From assembly GCF_030246845.1 (NCBI RefSeq), contig NZ_CP126889.1, positions 1,984,001-2,048,000 of the forward strand: a stretch of 64,000 nucleotides of DNA, written 5' to 3'. The notes below the pieces were generated by a model, which searched no databases, was not told where the DNA came from, and saw only the letters and a list, made by a program, of their open reading frames with translations. The position numbers and the translations under genes were made by a program. This stretch comes from Enhydrobacter sp. (lineage in GTDB: Bacteria; Pseudomonadota; Alphaproteobacteria; Reyranellales; Reyranellaceae). Shown here piece after piece: positions 9,093 through 17,733 of the stretch (the first letter of the stretch is position 1; every line of letters begins with the position of its first letter).

Positions 9093-11885
9093 ATGGCCAC
9101 GCCCTACGACCACATTCCGGATCGCCGCTCGATCATCCGGCGCCGTGCGCTCGAGGAGGCCTTGGCCGCGCTGGTCGAAGACCTGCCGACCGGGAAGGAG
9201 CCGCCACGCACGCCGGTGCTTGCTCTCCTGCGTCAGGCGCTGGCGACAGGTCGGACCGAGATCCGCCGCCGCTTCGAAGGGACCGGCGCCTTGCGCAACA
9301 ACGGGCCCGCCGTGCTCGCCGCCACCTCCTTCCTGATGGATCAACTGGTGCGGGTGATCTTCGACTTTGCCGATGCACGGGTCTATCCCGCCGCCAATCC
9401 CAGCGCGGCGGAGCGGCTGGGGCTAATGGCCACCGGCGGCTTTGGCCGCGGTGAGCTCGCGCCGCTCAGCGACCTCGATCTTCTGTTCCTTCGCCCCTAC
9501 AAGCAGACGCCGCGTGGCGAGCAGATCGTCGAGTACATGCTCTATCTCCTGTGGGACCTCGGACTGAAGGTGGGGCACGCGACACGTACCGTCGAGGAAA
9601 GTCTACGCTATGCCGAGCGCGACCAGACGGTACGCACCGCCCTCCTGGAAGCGCGCTACCTCTGGGGTGACCGCGCACTTTGCGACGAGCTGAAGAAGAG
9701 CTTCGCGCAGCATTTCGGCAGCGGCGACGGCCGCGATTTTGTCGAGGCCAAGCTCAACGAGCGCGACCAACGGCACCTGCGCATGGGCGACTCACGCTAT
9801 GTCGTGGAGCCCAATGTCAAGGAGGGCAAGGGCGGCCTGCGCGACCTGCACACGCTGTTCTGGATTGCCAAATATCTTTACCAGGTCAACAAACCTGCCG
9901 AGCTGGTCGCCAAGGGTGTGCTGACACGTGATGAGGCGCGCCATTTCGAGCGTGCCGAGCGGTTCCTGACCACTGTGCGCTGCCATATCCACTATCTCAC
10001 CGGCCGCGCCGATGACCGGCTTTCCTTCGACCTGCAGCGCGAGATCGCGTCCCGGCTGGGCTACCAGGATCGGCCAGGCAGCCGCGGCGTCGAGCGCTTC
10101 ATGAAGCACTACTACCTGCACGCGAAGACAGTAGGCGATCTCACGCGCATCTTCGTCGCGGCACTTGAGGACAGCCATCGCCGCAAGCCCAAGCTGGCCG
10201 CCTTGTGGCAAACGCTGCGACCGCGCCACCTGGGCGGCTTCCGCCTCGACGGCGAACGGCTGGCCGCCGCTGCGTCCGATACCTTCGAGAAGGATCCGAT
10301 CAGCATCCTGCGTCTGTTTCGTGTCGCGCAGGAGAACGACCTCGATATCCACCCGGCGTCGTTGAGGCAAATCACGCAGAACATCCGTCTGGTCGACCGG
10401 CTGCGCAACGATCCAGCGGCCAATCGCCTTTTCATGGAGATGCTGACCTCGCGTCGCGATCCCGAGACGACGCTGCGGCGGCTGAACGAGGCGGGCGTCT
10501 TCGGCCGCTTTGTTCCCGACTTCGGTCGGGTCGTGGCGCAAACCCAGCACGACATGTATCACACCTACACGGTCGACGAGCACACGATCCGGGCGATCGG
10601 CGTTCTTGCCAGCATCGAGAACGGCACTTTGAAGGAGGATCTGCCGGTGTCGACCGAGGTCGTGCACAAGATCCTGTCGCGACCGGTGCTCTATCTCGCG
10701 GTGCTGCTGCACGACATCGCCAAGGGCCGTGGCGGCGATCATTCGGTACTGGGCGCCGAGGTGGCGATGCAGCTCTGCCCACGGCTGGGTTTGAGCGCGG
10801 CAGAGACCGAAACCGTCGCCTGGCTGGTCCGCTACCATCTCGCCATGTCGGCCACCGCCTTTCAACGCGACTTGATGGACCCCAAGACCATCGAGAGCTT
10901 CGCCGCCCTGGTGCAGTCGCCCGAGCGGCTGCGGCTCTTGCTGGTGCTCACCGCCTGCGACATCCGCGCCGTTGGGCCCAATGTCTGGAACGGCTGGAAG
11001 GCGGCGCTGCTGCGTCAGCTCTACCATGCCACCGAGCACATCCTGTCGGGCGGCACCCTGTCGGGGGGCCGTGGCGCGCGCATCAAGGCAGTGCAGGCCG
11101 ACGTCGCCAGCCGGCTCACGGGCTGGACGGAGACGGAGAAGGACGAACACTTCGCTCGCGGCTATCCCTCCTATTGGCTTTCCTTCCCGCCCGACACGCT
11201 CATGCGCCAGGCCGAGCTGGTGCGGCGGGCCGAACGGGATCATCAGCCACTTGCCATCGAACATCGCGTCGATGCCGATCGGTCGGTGACCGAGGTCACG
11301 ATCTATACCCTCGACACCCACGGCCTGTTCGCACGACTGGCCGGCGCCATGGCGATCAGCGGCGCCAACATCGTCGACGCCAAGATCTTCACCATGGCCA
11401 ACGGCATGGCGCTCGATACCTTCTGGCTGCAGGATCTCGAGGGCAAGCCATTCGACGGGCCGCAGCGGCTGGCACGCCTTGCCGCACGGGTCGAGATCGC
11501 GCTCAGCAACCGCCTCGACATCGCCCGCGAACTCGACAGCCAGCGAAACTCGTGGCCCCAGCGCGACCGCGTCTTCACGGTCGAGCCGCGCGTGCTGATG
11601 GACAACAACGCCTCCGACACCTTCACCGTGATCGAGGTCAACGGCCGCGACCGGCCTGGCTTTCTGCACGTCGTGACGCGGGCGCTGACGCGCATGAACC
11701 TGCAGATCGCCACGGCCCATATCACGACCTACGGTGAGCGGGCGGTCGACGTGTTCTATGTGAAGGACCTGTTCGGCCTGAAGATCGTCAACCAAGACAA
11801 GCTCAAGCAGATCGCCGCCGAGGTCGAGAAGGCGATCCGCGAGTTCGACAGCCGTTTCCACCCCATGCCGCGGGCGGCTGAATAA
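9093..11885 (+). CDS. glnD: Bifunctional [protein-PII] uridylyltransferase / uridylyl-removing enzyme
   Basis: 930-residue nitrogen sensor that adds or removes UMP on PII in response to glutamine. The nucleotidyltransferase active site GGFGRGELAPLSDLDLLF is at residues 115-132. An HD phosphohydrolase domain follows, with HTYTVDEHTIRA and LLHDIAKGRGGDHSVLGAE, and two ACT domains end the protein (VTIYTLDTHGLFARLAGAMA and VIEVNGRDRPGFLHVVTRAL) where glutamine binds. I chose the ATG at 9093 because the upstream part of the frame (from 9009) is not GlnD-like and overlaps the divergent gene's 5' end. Confidence 0.96.
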   Translation: MATPYDHIPDRRSIIRRRALEEALAALVEDLPTGKEPPRTPVLALLRQALATGRTEIRRRFEGTGALRNNGPAVLAATSFLMDQLVRVIFDFADARVYPAANPSAAERLGLMATGGFGRGELAPLSDLDLLFLRPYKQTPRGEQIVEYMLYLLWDLGLKVGHATRTVEESLRYAERDQTVRTALLEARYLWGDRALCDELKKSFAQHFGSGDGRDFVEAKLNERDQRHLRMGDSRYVVEPNVKEGKGGLRDLHTLFWIAKYLYQVNKPAELVAKGVLTRDEARHFERAERFLTTVRCHIHYLTGRADDRLSFDLQREIASRLGYQDRPGSRGVERFMKHYYLHAKTVGDLTRIFVAALEDSHRRKPKLAALWQTLRPRHLGGFRLDGERLAAAASDTFEKDPISILRLFRVAQENDLDIHPASLRQITQNIRLVDRLRNDPAANRLFMEMLTSRRDPETTLRRLNEAGVFGRFVPDFGRVVAQTQHDMYHTYTVDEHTIRAIGVLASIENGTLKEDLPVSTEVVHKILSRPVLYLAVLLHDIAKGRGGDHSVLGAEVAMQLCPRLGLSAAETETVAWLVRYHLAMSATAFQRDLMDPKTIESFAALVQSPERLRLLLVLTACDIRAVGPNVWNGWKAALLRQLYHATEHILSGGTLSGGRGARIKAVQADVASRLTGWTETEKDEHFARGYPSYWLSFPPDTLMRQAELVRRAERDHQPLAIEHRVDADRSVTEVTIYTLDTHGLFARLAGAMAISGANIVDAKIFTMANGMALDTFWLQDLEGKPFDGPQRLARLAARVEIALSNRLDIARELDSQRNSWPQRDRVFTVEPRVLMDNNASDTFTVIEVNGRDRPGFLHVVTRALTRMNLQIATAHITTYGERAVDVFYVKDLFGLKIVNQDKLKQIAAEVEKAIREFDSRFHPMPRAAE

Positions 11886-11951
11886 CGCCGCCAACGCGCC
11901 ACAATTTCGACCGAGCGTAGCGACGATCATCCGTCCGCTCGGAGGAATGCC

Positions 11952-12746
11952 ATGCGCTTATTGGCCTTTCTGCTTGCCACTCTTCTCGCCCTCTCCGCCG
12001 CATCCTGCAGCGAATCGCCGATAGCGAACGCCCAGACGCTGTCCTCGCCGACACTGGCGCCGCTGGTCCACCGCGTCGCCCCTGCGGTGGTGAGCATCGC
12101 CATCAAAGGCCGGGTGGCGATGGAGCAGAATCCGCTCTTCAACGACCCCTTCTTCCGGCAGTTCTTCAGCATTCCCCAAGGGCCGATCGAACGCGAGATC
12201 CAGGCCGCCGGCTCAGGCGTCATCATCGATGCGCGCGAGGGCCTGATCGTCACCAACGCGCATGTCGTCGAGCATGCCGAGGAGATCGCCGTGACGCTGT
12301 CGAATGGCCGCCAGCTCATGGCACACAAGATCGGTGCCGATCCCAGGAGCGACGTCGCCCTCATCCAGATACCCGCCAGCGGCCTGTCGACCATTCCCAT
12401 GGGTGATTCCGACGCCTTGCAGGTCGGCGACTATGTCATCGCCATAGGTAACCCGTTCGGCATCGGCCAAACCGTGACGCATGGGATTGTCAGCGCTCTG
12501 CATCGGACCGGTGTCGGCGACGACTCCCGCGAGAATTTCATTCAGACGGACGCTGCAATCAATCCCGGCAATTCCGGCGGCGCGCTCGTCGACATGAAGG
12601 GTGCGCTGGTCGGCATCAACACAGCGATCATCGGACCGAGCGGCGGCAATGTCGGTATCAATTTCGCCATTCCAGTCAACACCGTCCGCCGCGTCGTGGA
12701 CCAACTCCTCCGCCGCAACACCGCCACGCGCGGACACTGGCAGTAG
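11952..12746 (+). CDS. HtrA/DegP-type trypsin-like serine protease without PDZ domain
   Basis: 264 residues. A hydrophobic signal sequence (MRLLAFLLATLLALSAASC) targets it to the periplasm; the cysteine after AAS is a weak lipobox candidate. The complete chymotrypsin-fold triad is visible: His104 in TNAHVVE, Asp134 in RSDVALIQ, and Ser208 in NPGNSGGAL. The protein ends directly after the protease domain (VRRVVDQLLRRN), with none of the PDZ domains that regulate DegP or DegS. The family role is cleavage of misfolded envelope proteins; the substrate here is unknown. RBS CGGAGG lies just upstream of the ATG. Confidence 0.92.
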   Translation: MRLLAFLLATLLALSAASCSESPIANAQTLSSPTLAPLVHRVAPAVVSIAIKGRVAMEQNPLFNDPFFRQFFSIPQGPIEREIQAAGSGVIIDAREGLIVTNAHVVEHAEEIAVTLSNGRQLMAHKIGADPRSDVALIQIPASGLSTIPMGDSDALQVGDYVIAIGNPFGIGQTVTHGIVSALHRTGVGDDSRENFIQTDAAINPGNSGGALVDMKGALVGINTAIIGPSGGNVGINFAIPVNTVRRVVDQLLRRNTATRGHWQ

Positions 12747-12748
12747 GC

Positions 12749-13679
12749 TCAAATCCGTTTCTCACGAGATCTCGGCTTGACGAAAAGCGCTACGACCTCC
12801 GGATGACGGCTCTGTACCCGCTGCTCAAGCGACAAGACGCCGCGCTCGATTTGCGGCGTACGCAAATCGTCGCCGAACTCGAGGTTGAGGGCGGCCACGA
12901 TCTGCTCGGGCGCAAGATGCACCGTGAATACACCGCTTGCCTGCTCGACGCCCGGCTCGCTCAGCGCCAGGGCCACAATGGAGTCCCGAACCCGTTCGCT
13001 CGCCCGCTCCCCAATCAGCAACTCCTTGCATTCACGCGCGACCAGGACGGCCGTGATCGCAAGCACAAGGCCGATCAGGATGGAGGCGACGCCGTCGATC
13101 TCCGGCATATCCCAGGTGTCGGCCGAAAAAAACGCCTGCGCCAGCGATGACCAGGCCGATCAGGGCCGCCGTATCCTCGAACAGGACCATGAAGGCCGGA
13201 GGATCCTTGCTGTCACGCACCGCTTGCCAGTAGCCACGGCCGTCGACTGTCACTCGAAAGTTCCTGAATGCCACCCACCAGGAGGTGGCCTCGAACAGGA
13301 ACGAAAGGGCGAGGACGACATAGTTCACCGCCACATGGGTAATGGGTTCCGGCGAACGGATATGCATGATGCCTTCATAGATCGAGGCGCCCGCACCGGC
13401 GGTGAACAGCAGCAGCGCCACCATGAAGCTCCAGAAATAGAGCTCGCGCCCATAGCCCAGGGGATGTGTCGGATCGGGCCGGCGTGCGGACCGCCGGTAG
13501 CCGTAGAGCAGCAATCCTTCGTTGCCCGTGTCCACCAACGAATGCATCCCTTCGCTCAGCATCGACGAGCTGCCGGTCACGGCTGCGGCGACGAACTTGG
13601 TCAGCGCGACGAGCAGGTTGCCGGCAAGCGCAGCATAGACTGCCGTCTTCGAGGTCAGGTCTCTTTCGCCGCTGCGCAT
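12749..13679 (-). pseudogene. Cation diffusion facilitator (CDF) transporter, broken by a +1 frameshift
   Basis: Two overlapping frames together encode one CDF metal-efflux protein of the ZnT9-like subgroup, about 309 residues. The first part starts MRSGERDLTSKTAVYAALAG at 13679 and carries MLSEGMHSLVDTGNEGLLLY and HPLGYGRELYFWSF; it loses the frame after VIAGAGVFF. The second part (to 12749) continues PEIDGVASILIGLVLAITAV and ends with the cytoplasmic dimer domain. The frame changes at a run of seven A (13126-13132, T on the coding strand). Six would restore a continuous frame reading GVFSADTWDMPEIDG. A sequencing error in the homopolymer, a real null mutation, or phase variation are all possible. 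Confidence 0.88.
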
Positions 13680-13716
13680 GGGCTGAAAACGCAGCCCATG
13701 GCTCACCGTTGCGATG

Positions 13717-14127
13717 CTACGGCTTGGCGGAGACGGGCGAGGCGCAGTGCCGGCCGCCAGCCGCTTGGCAGAGCACTCCGACAACCCTACGGCTCTTCAC
13801 CTGATCGCACGGCACGCCCAAGGCGCGCGACAGATCGAGATGCTGCTTCAGGATCGCGCGTGCGCCGGGCGCGATCGGGAAAAGGATGCCTTCGCGATAG
13901 GCCGACCCGAGCTCGATGTCGCGCTGCTCGCCATTGGCGAGGGTGAACAGGACATCGACCTGCAGATACTCGACTGTCTCGGCCGACTTGTTCTCGGCAA
14001 TCAGGCTCGGCACGCAGCTTCCGAACAGCGAGGCATCGTCGCCGCGATGGACCTCGATACTGGGCTCGGCACCGAACGCCTGAGCGGACATGAGAAAACC
14101 CGACGCGATCACGAGACTTCGCCGCAT
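13717..14127 (-). CDS. Small exported protein of unknown function
   Basis: 136 residues from the ATG at 14127. The first 20 residues (RRSLVIASGFLMSAQAFGA) form a signal peptide with an AFGA-type cleavage site. The mature domain has three or four cysteines (GSCVPSLIAENK, GVPCDQVKSRR, GVLCQAAGGRHC), which in the periplasm could pair as disulfides, and a beta-rich middle (EYLQVDVLFTLANGEQRDIE). I do not recognise the family. It starts 12 bases after the ppsR stop, so it is likely the second gene of a ppsR transcript. Confidence 0.75.
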   Translation of the reverse strand: MRRSLVIASGFLMSAQAFGAEPSIEVHRGDDASLFGSCVPSLIAENKSAETVEYLQVDVLFTLANGEQRDIELGSAYREGILFPIAPGARAILKQHLDLSRALGVPCDQVKSRRVVGVLCQAAGGRHCASPVSAKP

Positions 14128-14138
14128 GGCAGCCTCCG

Positions 14139-14987
14139 TCAGCCTGTCAAGGTTGCGCCTCCCTGCATGCGCTGCTCGCGACGCACGGTCAACATCTGCA
14201 GAATGGAAGCTGCCGTTTCCTCGATCGAGCGACGTGTCACGTCGATCGTCACCCACCGGCGACGGGCGTAGAGACGGCGAGCCTCCTGGATTTCCCGCTG
14301 CACGCCCTCCATATCCGTGTAGTCGCTCTCGGTATCCTGCTGCAGAAGCCGCAGCCGGTTCATGCGGATCTGGACCAGCCGCTCGGGATCGGTGATCAGC
14401 CCCACCACCAGCGGCCGCGTCGCCGCCTCGAGTTCGGGCGGCGGCGGCACCGACGGCACCAGCGGCACATTGGCGGCGCGCACGCCGCGATTGGCGAGAT
14501 AGACGCAAGTAGGCGTCTTGGAAGTTCGCGACGGGCCGACCAGGATCACGTCGGCATCGTCGAGATCGTGAGTCGACTGGCCGTCATCGTGTGCCAGCGT
14601 GTAGTGCATGGCATCGATGCGGTCGAAATAGCCGTCGTCGAGCTGATGCTGACGACCTGGCCACTGCTCGCTCTTGGAGTGGAAATGCACCGCGAGCACG
14701 CTCATCACCTGGTCGAGCACGCCGACGCAGGGAAGCTGCAGCCTTCGACAGTGATCGCGCACGCAGTCGCGAAGCTCCGGGTCGACCAGCGTGTAGAGTA
14801 CCGGACCGCGATCGCGCTCGACGGCCTGCATCACCTTTTCCATCTGGCCACGGGTGCGCACCAGCGACCAGACATGCTCCTGTACGAAGATACCCTCATA
14901 TTGCACAAGGCAAGCACGAGCCACGCTCGACACGGTCTCGCCGGTGGAGTCCGAAACCAGATGGACGTGGAAGTTTCGATTCGCCAC
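14139..14987 (-). CDS. ppsR: Pyruvate,phosphate dikinase / PEP synthase regulatory protein (DUF299)
   Basis: 282-residue bifunctional kinase/pyrophosphorylase that inactivates PPDK or PEP synthase using ADP and reactivates it with phosphate. The N-terminus VHLVSDSTGETVSSVARA and the P-loop GPSRTSKTPT (151-160) are the family signatures. The start is a GTG at 14987. This is the orthologue of the gene called RP001 in Rickettsia, which flanks the chromosomal origin opposite hemE there and in Caulobacter; here too it is divergent from hemE. Confidence 0.94.
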   Translation of the reverse strand: MANRNFHVHLVSDSTGETVSSVARACLVQYEGIFVQEHVWSLVRTRGQMEKVMQAVERDRGPVLYTLVDPELRDCVRDHCRRLQLPCVGVLDQVMSVLAVHFHSKSEQWPGRQHQLDDGYFDRIDAMHYTLAHDDGQSTHDLDDADVILVGPSRTSKTPTCVYLANRGVRAANVPLVPSVPPPPELEAATRPLVVGLITDPERLVQIRMNRLRLLQQDTESDYTDMEGVQREIQEARRLYARRRWVTIDVTRRSIEETAASILQMLTVRREQRMQGGATLTG

Positions 14988-15045
14988 GTCCCCAATCTAC
15001 TCCACAGGATGGCGGGGAGAAAATCGGAATGGCCGTGGCAAACCG

Positions 15046-15057
15046 GGGACAGGTCCC
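15046..15057. repeat. Hairpin GGGAC-AG-GTCCC in the candidate origin
   Basis: Perfect 5-bp inverted repeat with a 2-base centre. A second copy with a 3-base centre lies 110 bp further on. Both are preceded by a G, so the 5' side reads GGGGAC. Confidence 0.6.
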
Positions 15058-15155
15058 GCCGTCCGCCCGGGATGCCCTATTCGAGGCCCGCCTTCCTGCT
15101 CCCATCCCGCCGGCCATCCCTTCCGGACAAGTCGATGCGAAGGGTCCGGGAAATG

Positions 15156-15168
15156 GGGACCAAGTCCC
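15156..15168. repeat. Hairpin GGGAC-CAA-GTCCC in the candidate origin
   Basis: Second member of the pair of GGGAC/GTCCC inverted repeats between ppsR and hemE. Function unknown; could be protein-binding sites or relics of a REP-like dispersed repeat. Confidence 0.6.
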
Positions 15169-15309
15169 GCGATGCCGATGGTTCACCGTTTTCCGGTCCA
15201 CAGCGCCCTGGGGGCAAGCTTCTAATCATGCTGATCCCCGTCCTTCACACGCCCAACGACTCCTACAACCTCTTATGAAAGGGTAAGAGGAAGGCATGAG
15301 GGGACGAAA

Positions 15310-16349
15310 TTGAGCGCTGGGAAATTCCTGGCGACGCTCGCCGGAACGCACTTCCCGACGCCGCCGATCTGGCTGATGCGCCAGGCTGGGCGCTATCTGC
15401 CGGAATACCGGGCGGTGCGCGAGACCACGCGCTCCTTCCTCGATTTCTGCTACACGCCGGACAAGGCCGTCGAAGTGACGCTGCAGCCGGTGCGGCGTTT
15501 CGGGCTCGATGCCGCGATCATCTTCTCCGATATCCTGGTCGTGCCCGACGCGCTGGGGCAAAGGGTCTGGTTCGAGGAGGGCGAAGGGCCGAAGCTCGAA
15601 CCGCTCACCGATCCCGTGCAGTTCGGCCAGCTATCCCGTGAGCGGCTCGTGGACCATCTGGCGCCAGTCTATCGCGCCATCAGGGCCACGCGCACCGCCT
15701 TGCCGGCCGAGACTGCGTTGCTGGGCTTTGCAGGAGCTCCCTTCACGCTGGCCTGCTACATGATCGAAGGCGGCAGCAGTCGGGATTTCGTCAGGGCCAA
15801 GCTCTGGGCCTATCGCCATCCCAAGTCGTTCGGCGTCCTGATCGATCTTCTGATCGACGCGATCGTCGACCATCTCGCCTGCCAGGTCGAAGCTGGCGCC
15901 GATGCCGTGCAGCTCTTCGATTCCTGGGCCGGCCTCCTGCCGGAGGAGCAACTCTTCAGGTGGTCCCTGGAGCGGTGCGGATCGCCCATGGCCTCAAGGC
16001 GCGCCACCCCGCAGTGCCCGTTATCATCTTTCCCCGCGCCGTCGGTCCCGCTGCGCTCATATATCGCCGGCCCGATGCCTTTGCGGCGGTGTCCATCGAC
16101 ACCGGTGTCGGTGTCCATTGGGCGGCACAGAAACTGCAGCCGCATATCTGCCTGCAGGGAAATCTCGATCCCGTGATGCTGCTGGCGGGCGGCGCCGCTT
16201 TGAAGCGCGAGGCTCGGCGTATTCTCGACAAGCTGGCGCACGCGCCGTTCATTTTCAATCTGGGACACGGCGTCCTGCAGCAGACGCCGCCCGAGCATGT
16301 CGCCGAGCTGGTCGAGACGGTGCGCCGCTGGACGCCCTCGCTGTCGTGA
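15310..16349 (+). pseudogene. hemE: Uroporphyrinogen decarboxylase, frame broken by a one-base deletion
   Basis: HemE decarboxylates the four acetate side chains of uroporphyrinogen III to give coproporphyrinogen III. The first frame, from the TTG at 15310, has the signature WLMRQAGRYLPEYRAVRE, then FSDILVVPDALGQ, GFAGAPFTLACYMIEGG and DSWAGLLPEEQLF. It loses the frame near 15973. The second frame continues VRIAHGLKARHPAVPVIIFP, HICLQGNLDP and FNLGHGVLQQTPPEH to the stop at 16349. Inserting one C near 15973 (giving EPVRIAHG) joins both parts into a full-length protein of about 346 residues. HemE is normally needed for haem, so a sequence error is likely. The only ATG nearby (15296) is out of frame. 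Confidence 0.93.
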
Positions 16350-17308
16350 AGATCGCCGTCATCCTGTTCAATCTCGGCGGTCCGGACTCGCTCGAAGCCG
16401 TGCAGCCGTTCCTGCGCAATCTCTTCAGTGATCCAGCCATCATCGCGCTGCCGTCCTGGTTGCGTCTCCCGCTCGCACGTTTCATTGCCCATCGGCGCAC
16501 ACCCAAGGCGTTTCAGATCTACGAGCAGATCGGTGGCGGCTCGCCGATCCTGGGCCAGACGGAGGCGCAGGCGCGTGCGCTCGAGGAAGCGCTGGGTGCC
16601 GGAAACGGCCATGAATGGCGCGGCTATGTCTGCATGCGCTACTGGCATCCGATGACCGACGCCGTGGTTCGATCGGTTCAGCGGTTCGCGCCCGACCGGA
16701 TCGTATTGCTGCCGCTCTATCCGCAATTCTCGACCACGACGACGGCGTCTTCCGTGAAGGCCTGGAACAAGGCGGCGCACTTCAAGGCCTCGACCGTCAG
16801 AATCGACAGCTATCCGACCGAGCCGGGTTTCGTCGCTGCATCGGTTGAGTTGGTGAAGCAAGGACTGTCCGAAGCCGGCGACGGACCAAAGCGCGTGCTG
16901 TTTTCCGCTCATGGCCTGCCGGAGAAGATCATCAAGGCCGGTGATCCCTATCAAAAACAGGTCGAGCAGACGGCCGCAGCGATCGCCGCTCGGCTCGGCG
17001 GCGGCATCGATTACACGGTCTGCTATCAAAGCCGCGTCGGGCCGCTGAAATGGATCGGCCCGTCGACCCCGTCCGAGATCGAACGCGCGGGCCGCGACAA
17101 GACCGGCCTCGTGCTCTACCCGGTCTCCTTCGTCTCAGAGCATTCCGAGACGCTGGTCGAACTCGATATCGACTATCGTCGTCTCGCCCGCGAGACCGGC
17201 GTTCCCGTCTATGTGCGCGTGCCTGCAGTCGGCACGCATCCCCTGTTCATCGAGGGCCTGGCCAGACTCGTGCGGGCTGCCCTTGCTGGACCAACGAAGG
17301 TCGCGTGA
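16346..17308 (+). CDS. hemH: Ferrochelatase
   Basis: 320-residue enzyme inserting ferrous iron into protoporphyrin IX, the last step of haem synthesis, at the inner face of the membrane. It starts VKIAVILFNLGGPDSLEAVQ from a GTG at 16346 that overlaps the hemE stop as GTGA. The catalytic histidine region FSAHGLPEKIIKAGDPY and the acidic SFVSEHSETLVELD are both present, as is the substrate loop IGGGSPILGQTE. It is coupled to hemJ by TGATG at its end. Confidence 0.96.
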   Translation: MKIAVILFNLGGPDSLEAVQPFLRNLFSDPAIIALPSWLRLPLARFIAHRRTPKAFQIYEQIGGGSPILGQTEAQARALEEALGAGNGHEWRGYVCMRYWHPMTDAVVRSVQRFAPDRIVLLPLYPQFSTTTTASSVKAWNKAAHFKASTVRIDSYPTEPGFVAASVELVKQGLSEAGDGPKRVLFSAHGLPEKIIKAGDPYQKQVEQTAAAIAARLGGGIDYTVCYQSRVGPLKWIGPSTPSEIERAGRDKTGLVLYPVSFVSEHSETLVELDIDYRRLARETGVPVYVRVPAVGTHPLFIEGLARLVRAALAGPTKVA

Positions 17309-17733
17309 TGCTCTATAACGTCCTGAAAGCGTTGCACATCGTGTCGGTGATCGCCTGGATGGCAGGCCTGCTCTACCTGCCGCGGCTCTACGTCTACCAT
17401 GCCGAGGCGGAGAAGGGTTCGACACAAAGCGAGACCTTCAAGGTGATGGAGCGGCGTCTGCTGCGCGGCATCATGAATCCGGCCATGGGCGCCGTCTGGG
17501 TCTTCGGCCTTCTGCTCGCCTGGCAGGGCGACTGGTGGGATGCCGGCTGGTGGCAAATGAAGGCTGCGCTCGTGATCGGCCTCACGTTGATCCATCACCT
17601 CTATGCGCGCTGGCGCAAGGATTTCGCAGCCGACCGAAACACGCGCCCGGCCCGCTTTTATCGCCTGTGGAACGAGGTGCCGACGGCCCTGATGGTCGTG
17701 ATCGTATTTCTGGTCGTGCTCAAGCCATTCTAG
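17308..17733 (+). CDS. hemJ: Protoporphyrinogen IX oxidase HemJ
   Basis: 141-residue membrane enzyme that oxidises protoporphyrinogen IX to protoporphyrin IX. Four to five hydrophobic segments are visible, with the conserved N-terminal histidine in LKALHIVSVIAWMAGLLYLP and the arginine/tryptophan-rich loop RLLRGIMNPAMGAVWVFGLL. HemJ is the usual form in alphaproteobacteria that lack HemG/HemY-type oxidases. The ATG overlaps the hemH stop. The 3' end overlaps the convergent MATE gene by 14 bases. Confidence 0.94.
   Translation: MLYNVLKALHIVSVIAWMAGLLYLPRLYVYHAEAEKGSTQSETFKVMERRLLRGIMNPAMGAVWVFGLLLAWQGDWWDAGWWQMKAALVIGLTLIHHLYARWRKDFAADRNTRPARFYRLWNEVPTALMVVIVFLVVLKPF

Larger units (their letters stand above)
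14988..15309. other. Candidate chromosomal replication origin (ppsR-hemE intergenic region)
   Basis: 322 bp without a convincing gene, between divergent ppsR and hemE. In Caulobacter and Rickettsia the experimentally studied origin lies between the orthologues of these two genes. What I see: two short hairpins (15046-15057 and 15156-15168), weak DnaA-box-like sequences TACTCCACA (14998-15006, 7/9) and CGGTCCACA (15194-15202, 6/9), one GANTC site (15258-15262), and a moderately AT-rich stretch from about 15216 to 15295. I see no strong DnaA-box cluster and no TTAA-N7-TTAA CtrA site. The call rests mostly on synteny and on the nearby parAB/parS. Confidence 0.5.

Noticed and set aside
14896-15201. 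A 101-codon frame on the minus strand in the ppsR-hemE gap
   Set aside because: Composition is unlike real proteins, it overlaps ppsR, and no RBS is present.
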